The notes below the pieces were generated by a model. The model was not told the origin of the DNA and made no database searches. It saw nothing but the letters and a program-made list of their open reading frames with translations. The translations under genes were made by a program, and so were the position numbers. A stretch of DNA of 64,000 bases from Phycomyces nitens. Its lineage: Eukaryota > Mucoromycota > Mucoromycetes > Mucorales > Phycomycetaceae. Of this stretch, positions 60,369 to 64,000 are shown piece by piece (positions within the stretch are counted from its first letter, which is position 1; each line of letters begins with the position of its first letter). The stretch covers positions 6,262,001-6,326,000 of the forward strand of contig JAHRBC010000002.1 in NCBI GenBank assembly GCA_022702545.1. The letters run 5' to 3'.

Positions 60369-62160
60369 TAATAACAATAATAATAATAAAATAATAACAA
60401 GAATGATAATAACTATAAGAGACTCAAAGAGCAAGTATCTGATTAAATGACTCGTGCTGAACATGATTGATACGTCTTTTCAAAAATCATCATTTCAAAA
60501 TATTGTTCAAGTCATTTATATATTTATATACATATCAAAATCACCAATCGATTTAATGAATTGTCAATATGAAACATCTTGCGCTTTCAAAAAGCGAGGG
60601 TTGGCAAGAAAGTATAATATTTATTTTTTTAAAGACATCATCGTAGAGTTCCATTCGAATTTAGTTTGTAAAACAAGAAATGTAGTCATTAGTCTTGAGT
60701 CAATATAAAGCACAATCATTGCTAATTCTACGTTACAACGTCTTATTTATTAGGCAATGGCTTTCCTCCTCTGCCATACACAGTATAAATCTTATACAGA
60801 AGATTCATTTAGTAATAATTCGCATGGATTCAGTAATGCATTTCTCCTCTTTACACAAAACCCCTAATAAAGAGTATTGTGCTCACATATTTTTTTATGT
60901 TTCAAAGTCCCAACCCTTGTTTATATCTCTAAATATATTCTTCTAAGCCATGAATAAATAAAAGCCAATAAAACAACTGGTTATATAATTTTATGGTGAT
61001 TTTTATCAAGTGTATTTATGAAAAAAAATGTCTTTGTTGATTATAATAAGTTGGTCTTATATTATAAGAGGCTTTTTGGATATCCTCACAGACATCTAGA
61101 ATAGAAGCATCATATGCGAGCGAGTGACGTAAAACAAGGCTTGAAATCTTAAAGCATAAAAGGAAATGGTCTGATTATTCTTTATTGGGCTTTCAGTAAA
61201 TAGGAGAAATAAAATAAAGAGGAAGAGGAGGAGAAGAAAGAGGAAAAAGAGGAGAAGAATATTACTGAATTTGAGAGAGTTATGAATAGATTCATATTCT
61301 GTACAAAACGTGTGCCCCAAATATACCAAAAACTGTGGTTTGAATTCTTACAAAGAAAAAGAGGGGTTTGAATGCCTTTTTTTTAAAAATACTTTATAAA
61401 CTGGTTGTGCACAGACCATATACTTCTTTAACCACTACACTATCATAAAATAATTTTGAGTAATTATCAATATAGCTTAATAGAATCCCCAAGTCTTTTT
61501 AATATTCAATAAATAAACCATTTCTTTAACCATATAGCCAAGATGTCTACTTGATACTGAATTGATCATTTTAAAAGTATAGCACTCTTGTTATAATTGT
61601 ATACAGATCATGTATTATTGAACAATAAACTATTCAATGAGTCGTTTAATTGACATAGTCTTTGTATAAACAGCTATAAAAATATTGAATAAACTAATAT
61701 ATTAGACATAGTCTCCATAGAATTATATCAATAAATAGTCTAAATGACTATTTTAATGTGTAGGTTGAAGATTAGTAACAAATCAAAACATTAATTTATT
61801 TGATAAGTCTCATAATATATAATAAGGTTTGCAATTATATTGAAAACAAAAGACTGTGTCTAGTCCAAGAAGTAAAATTAAAGAAGTTGAATAGGTTGAC
61901 GGATTGATCGCACTGACGGACCTTTAAAAATGGCCGCCTTTTTTTTAGGCCAATCAGCAATGGAATAGGGTACACAAATTATCCAAAAATAAATATCTTC
62001 TTCGAACTACTTTACCTCTAAGCACACTGGTCTTGTAGGTTTCTCAAGATATACCATGGACATAAGTATAAAATCAAGAGGCTGAAACCAATTTATCCCT
62101 CATTCTTTCTTCTCAATTCATCTACTTTTTGCTTCCCATTACTTTCCTACTTCTTTTACA
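60369..62160. other. AT-rich intergenic region, no gene seen
   Basis: The region has AAT repeats just after the INTS3 stop, a purine-rich GAGGA/GAAGA stretch at about 61219-61260 and many TA-rich runs. Frames at 60454-60946 lack recognisable motifs. Confidence 0.6.
62067..62073 (+). promoter_or_regulatory. TATA box of the third C2H2 gene
   Basis: TATAAAA lies 88 bp before the ATG at 62161. A pyrimidine-rich leader (TTCTTTCTTCTC and following) lies between them. Confidence 0.5.
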
Positions 62161-63227
62161 ATGATTAATGATTTGTTTGACGTTTCCCTGCTTGATCCAC
62201 AACGTGATACAGATAAAGTGGCAAGTGTTGACCCGAATCTCTGGATTATATGTGAAACGAGTGCATATATCTAACCCTTTGCACGTTTCGTCATTGTTTT
62301 GGTCAAACTTGTTATTAGGCTTTAGATGGTAATTTATATACTCGCAAATTATTCGACCAAGTACCCTAAATATCTTTCTAGATTTCTTTCTGGAAAATGG
62401 ATTCAGATACCCAAGTGATCCCAGCTATGGAACTCCCACAGAATGCCCTTTTACTGATGACCAGTTGAATAACTTTTTAGCAGGTACAATTCCCCATAAA
62501 ATACTCAAAGTGACTCGTAAATCCTAGCCAATATCCAGGTTACACTAACAAATCTGTCTCTAGTGTGCACTTTGCTTCATTCTCCACATCTTCCCTCTCT
62601 GGATCATAGTTCCCCAGGCTCTTCTCAAGGTTACTCTGAATATGGTAAATATTATGTTTGTATTATGTGTTGGTTGCTAGGCATCTAATGATTGAATTTC
62701 TTATAAAGATGTACATCCACAAACACCTCCAGCACAAGTACAACATCAACCCACGCTTGTTATTAGGCACTACAACCCAACTGGACGGCCAACTGTGATG
62801 AGAGATGATTCGGATCTAGATCAATCAAAGAAGCACATGTGCTCAAAATGTTCTGAAGAGTTTTATAACAAATTCAACTATCAAAGACACATGGAGACAC
62901 ATTATGTTGACCGGTCAAGATTTGACTGCCATATATGCCACAAATACTTTACCAGAAAAGACTGTGGTAAAACCACCTTTAAATACTATTACAAATTGGC
63001 TTAACAAAAACTAAGTAACAAAATCCACTCAAGTAGATTTAAGTTACACTAATATCTAAAAGCCCTATTAACACCCAGTCAAGTATTTATACACAAATCC
63101 TACAACAGACAGAATTTCAGTTTCTCTTTTACTTTGAGAAATAAATATCAAGTAAAATTGACTTATCGTGTTTTAGTAATTTTGCTACAAAGACAATCTA
63201 AATAGACATATTAAATTGCATAAATAG
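62161..63227 (+). CDS. C2H2 zinc-finger protein, two fingers, second one interrupted (gene 3 of 3)
   Basis: Inferred exons: 62161-62220, a 10-bp micro-exon 62319-62328, 62382-62483, 62564-62644, 62709-62963 and 63193-63227. Coding begins MINDLFDVSLLDPQRDTDK. The first finger is CSKCSEEFYNKFNYQRHMETH. The second starts CHICHKYFTRKD and resumes 226 bp later as NLNRHIKLHK then stop; joined exactly at the AAAGAC repeat it has the standard C-x2-C-x12-H-x3-H. No GT..AG pair restores this spacing: splicing at 62964 adds one Tyr (x13). Unspliced, the frame stops at 63004 and loses both His ligands. The gene may be a pseudogene, or it may have gained an intron by insertion. The first-intron donor (GTGGCA at 62218 or GC at 62221) and the micro-exon are uncertain. 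Confidence 0.55.
62963..63188. mobile_element. 226-bp insertion flanked by AAAGAC direct repeats
   Basis: AAAGAC occurs at 62957-62962 and 63189-63194, exactly at the two sides of the break in the second zinc finger. Removing the segment and one copy of the repeat restores the finger to canonical spacing. The segment starts with a small palindrome (GTGGTAAAACCAC) and its other end reads GTAGCAAAA on the opposite strand, a weak terminal inverted repeat. It codes for nothing. It could be a MITE-like insertion or an introner-like element. Confidence 0.45.
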
Positions 63228-64000
63228 TCTATTTTCAATCATGCCCATGTATCATACCTTCAAGTTATCATCAATCACATTCTTTTATTGCCACTTTTAT
63301 ATGAATAGCCCTTCATTATCTTCACCTTTAAACGAATAAATAAAAAACAATTGTATATTCTGAATATTTCCAGTGTAATTAAAAAATAACTTGTGCATTT
63401 AAATATATATTGAGTCGAATCAAACACTTTGTATAGTCTTACAACTAAGAATTATAGAAAGGGTTGCTGGATAGTAATAGAAATTTATAGGCCGGCCGTC
63501 TTGGTCCCTTGACATTTATTGAAAGGACCGTTGTCAAAGATGTTCATGCAGATTGATTGATAATGGGCTTTAATATGGGATATACAATTAAATGAAGAAT
63601 ATAATACCATGTTTAGATATAAGATAGATCCAGCCAATATACTGACTCACATACAACAACACAGAATATTTGGTGGGTGATTCCGCGATTTTACTACTGG
63701 CAATTCTTGAGTCCTAATATCTAGTCAATCAAAGATGCTTGACACCTTTCAAAGGCCAAAGTTCAAGAGAGAAAGGAGGTTATTAACAATACAAATACAT
63801 CTAAAAATTGAATCGTTTAGGATTTGAAGTAACTCAACCCTAGAGTATTGCGTACTGTTTGTGAAAGTATGCTTGACAGAAATAAGTCTATAATCAAATC
63901 CTGTAATGACCGCACCAAACATTAATAGCTTTTTATTTTTTACTTTATTTATTATAAAATATATGTTATTAGTTGAAGATATAGGATGAAGAGGTTGATA
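63228..64000. other. AT-rich flank to the window edge, no gene seen
   Basis: AT-rich spacer; only a short GC-rich stretch at about 63492-63530 (GGCCGGCCGTCTTGG) stands out. No reading frame or RNA gene was recognised. Confidence 0.6.

Noticed and set aside
60454..60946. Two + strand frames downstream of INTS3
   Set aside because: AT-rich, no motifs, no coding-like codon pattern.

Overview
The window looks like nuclear DNA of an early-diverging filamentous fungus, most likely Mucoromycota. The genes are rich in short introns (about 45-75 bp, GT..AG with CTAAC/CTGAC-like branch points). The spacers are AT-rich. There is a large F-box/LRR-type protein, and an Integrator subunit (INTS3), a complex I understand to be missing from Dikarya. 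I see no bacterial operons, rRNA, tRNA or CRISPR array.

Layout. (1) Bases 1-29311 are a head-to-tail macrosatellite: five complete units of 5168-5172 bp and a truncated sixth. The units are nearly identical and differ mostly in homopolymer lengths. Each unit holds a CAGTCYA heptamer minisatellite, two internal duplications, a roughly 660-bp segment almost free of C on the + strand, and one 115-codon minus-strand reading frame that is intact in all six copies. (2) 29312-31332 is the array edge, with a diverged unit tail and an LTR-like segment. (3) 31333-33141 is an intronless F-box gene, followed by Tc1/mariner debris. (4) 34754-44098 is a compact housekeeping block: HGH1 (+), mitochondrial acyl carrier protein (-), a TOM6-like protein (+), proteasome assembly chaperone 1 (-), a GRIP-domain golgin (+) and a CNNM/Mam3-type transporter (+). 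(5) 44099-54267 is AT-rich and transposon-scarred, with two small two-finger C2H2 genes. (6) 54268-60368 holds a divergently arranged pair: a ubiquitin-like/eS31 fusion (-) and a 20-exon INTS3 (+). (7) 60369-64000 is AT-rich spacer with a third C2H2 gene that appears interrupted by a 226-bp insertion.

Most striking points. The 5.17-kb array and its strand-asymmetric C-poor domain match no repeat family I can name. The ubiquitin part of the eS31 fusion keeps its 76-residue length and GG end but has lost K11, K29, K33, K63, the Ile44/Val70 patch and Arg72/Arg74. Seven of about 52 inferred introns need GC donors to keep frame and family similarity. The third zinc-finger gene is split at a 6-bp direct repeat. 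I derived the exon models by hand from splice motifs, reading phase and family knowledge. No database search or RNA data was available.
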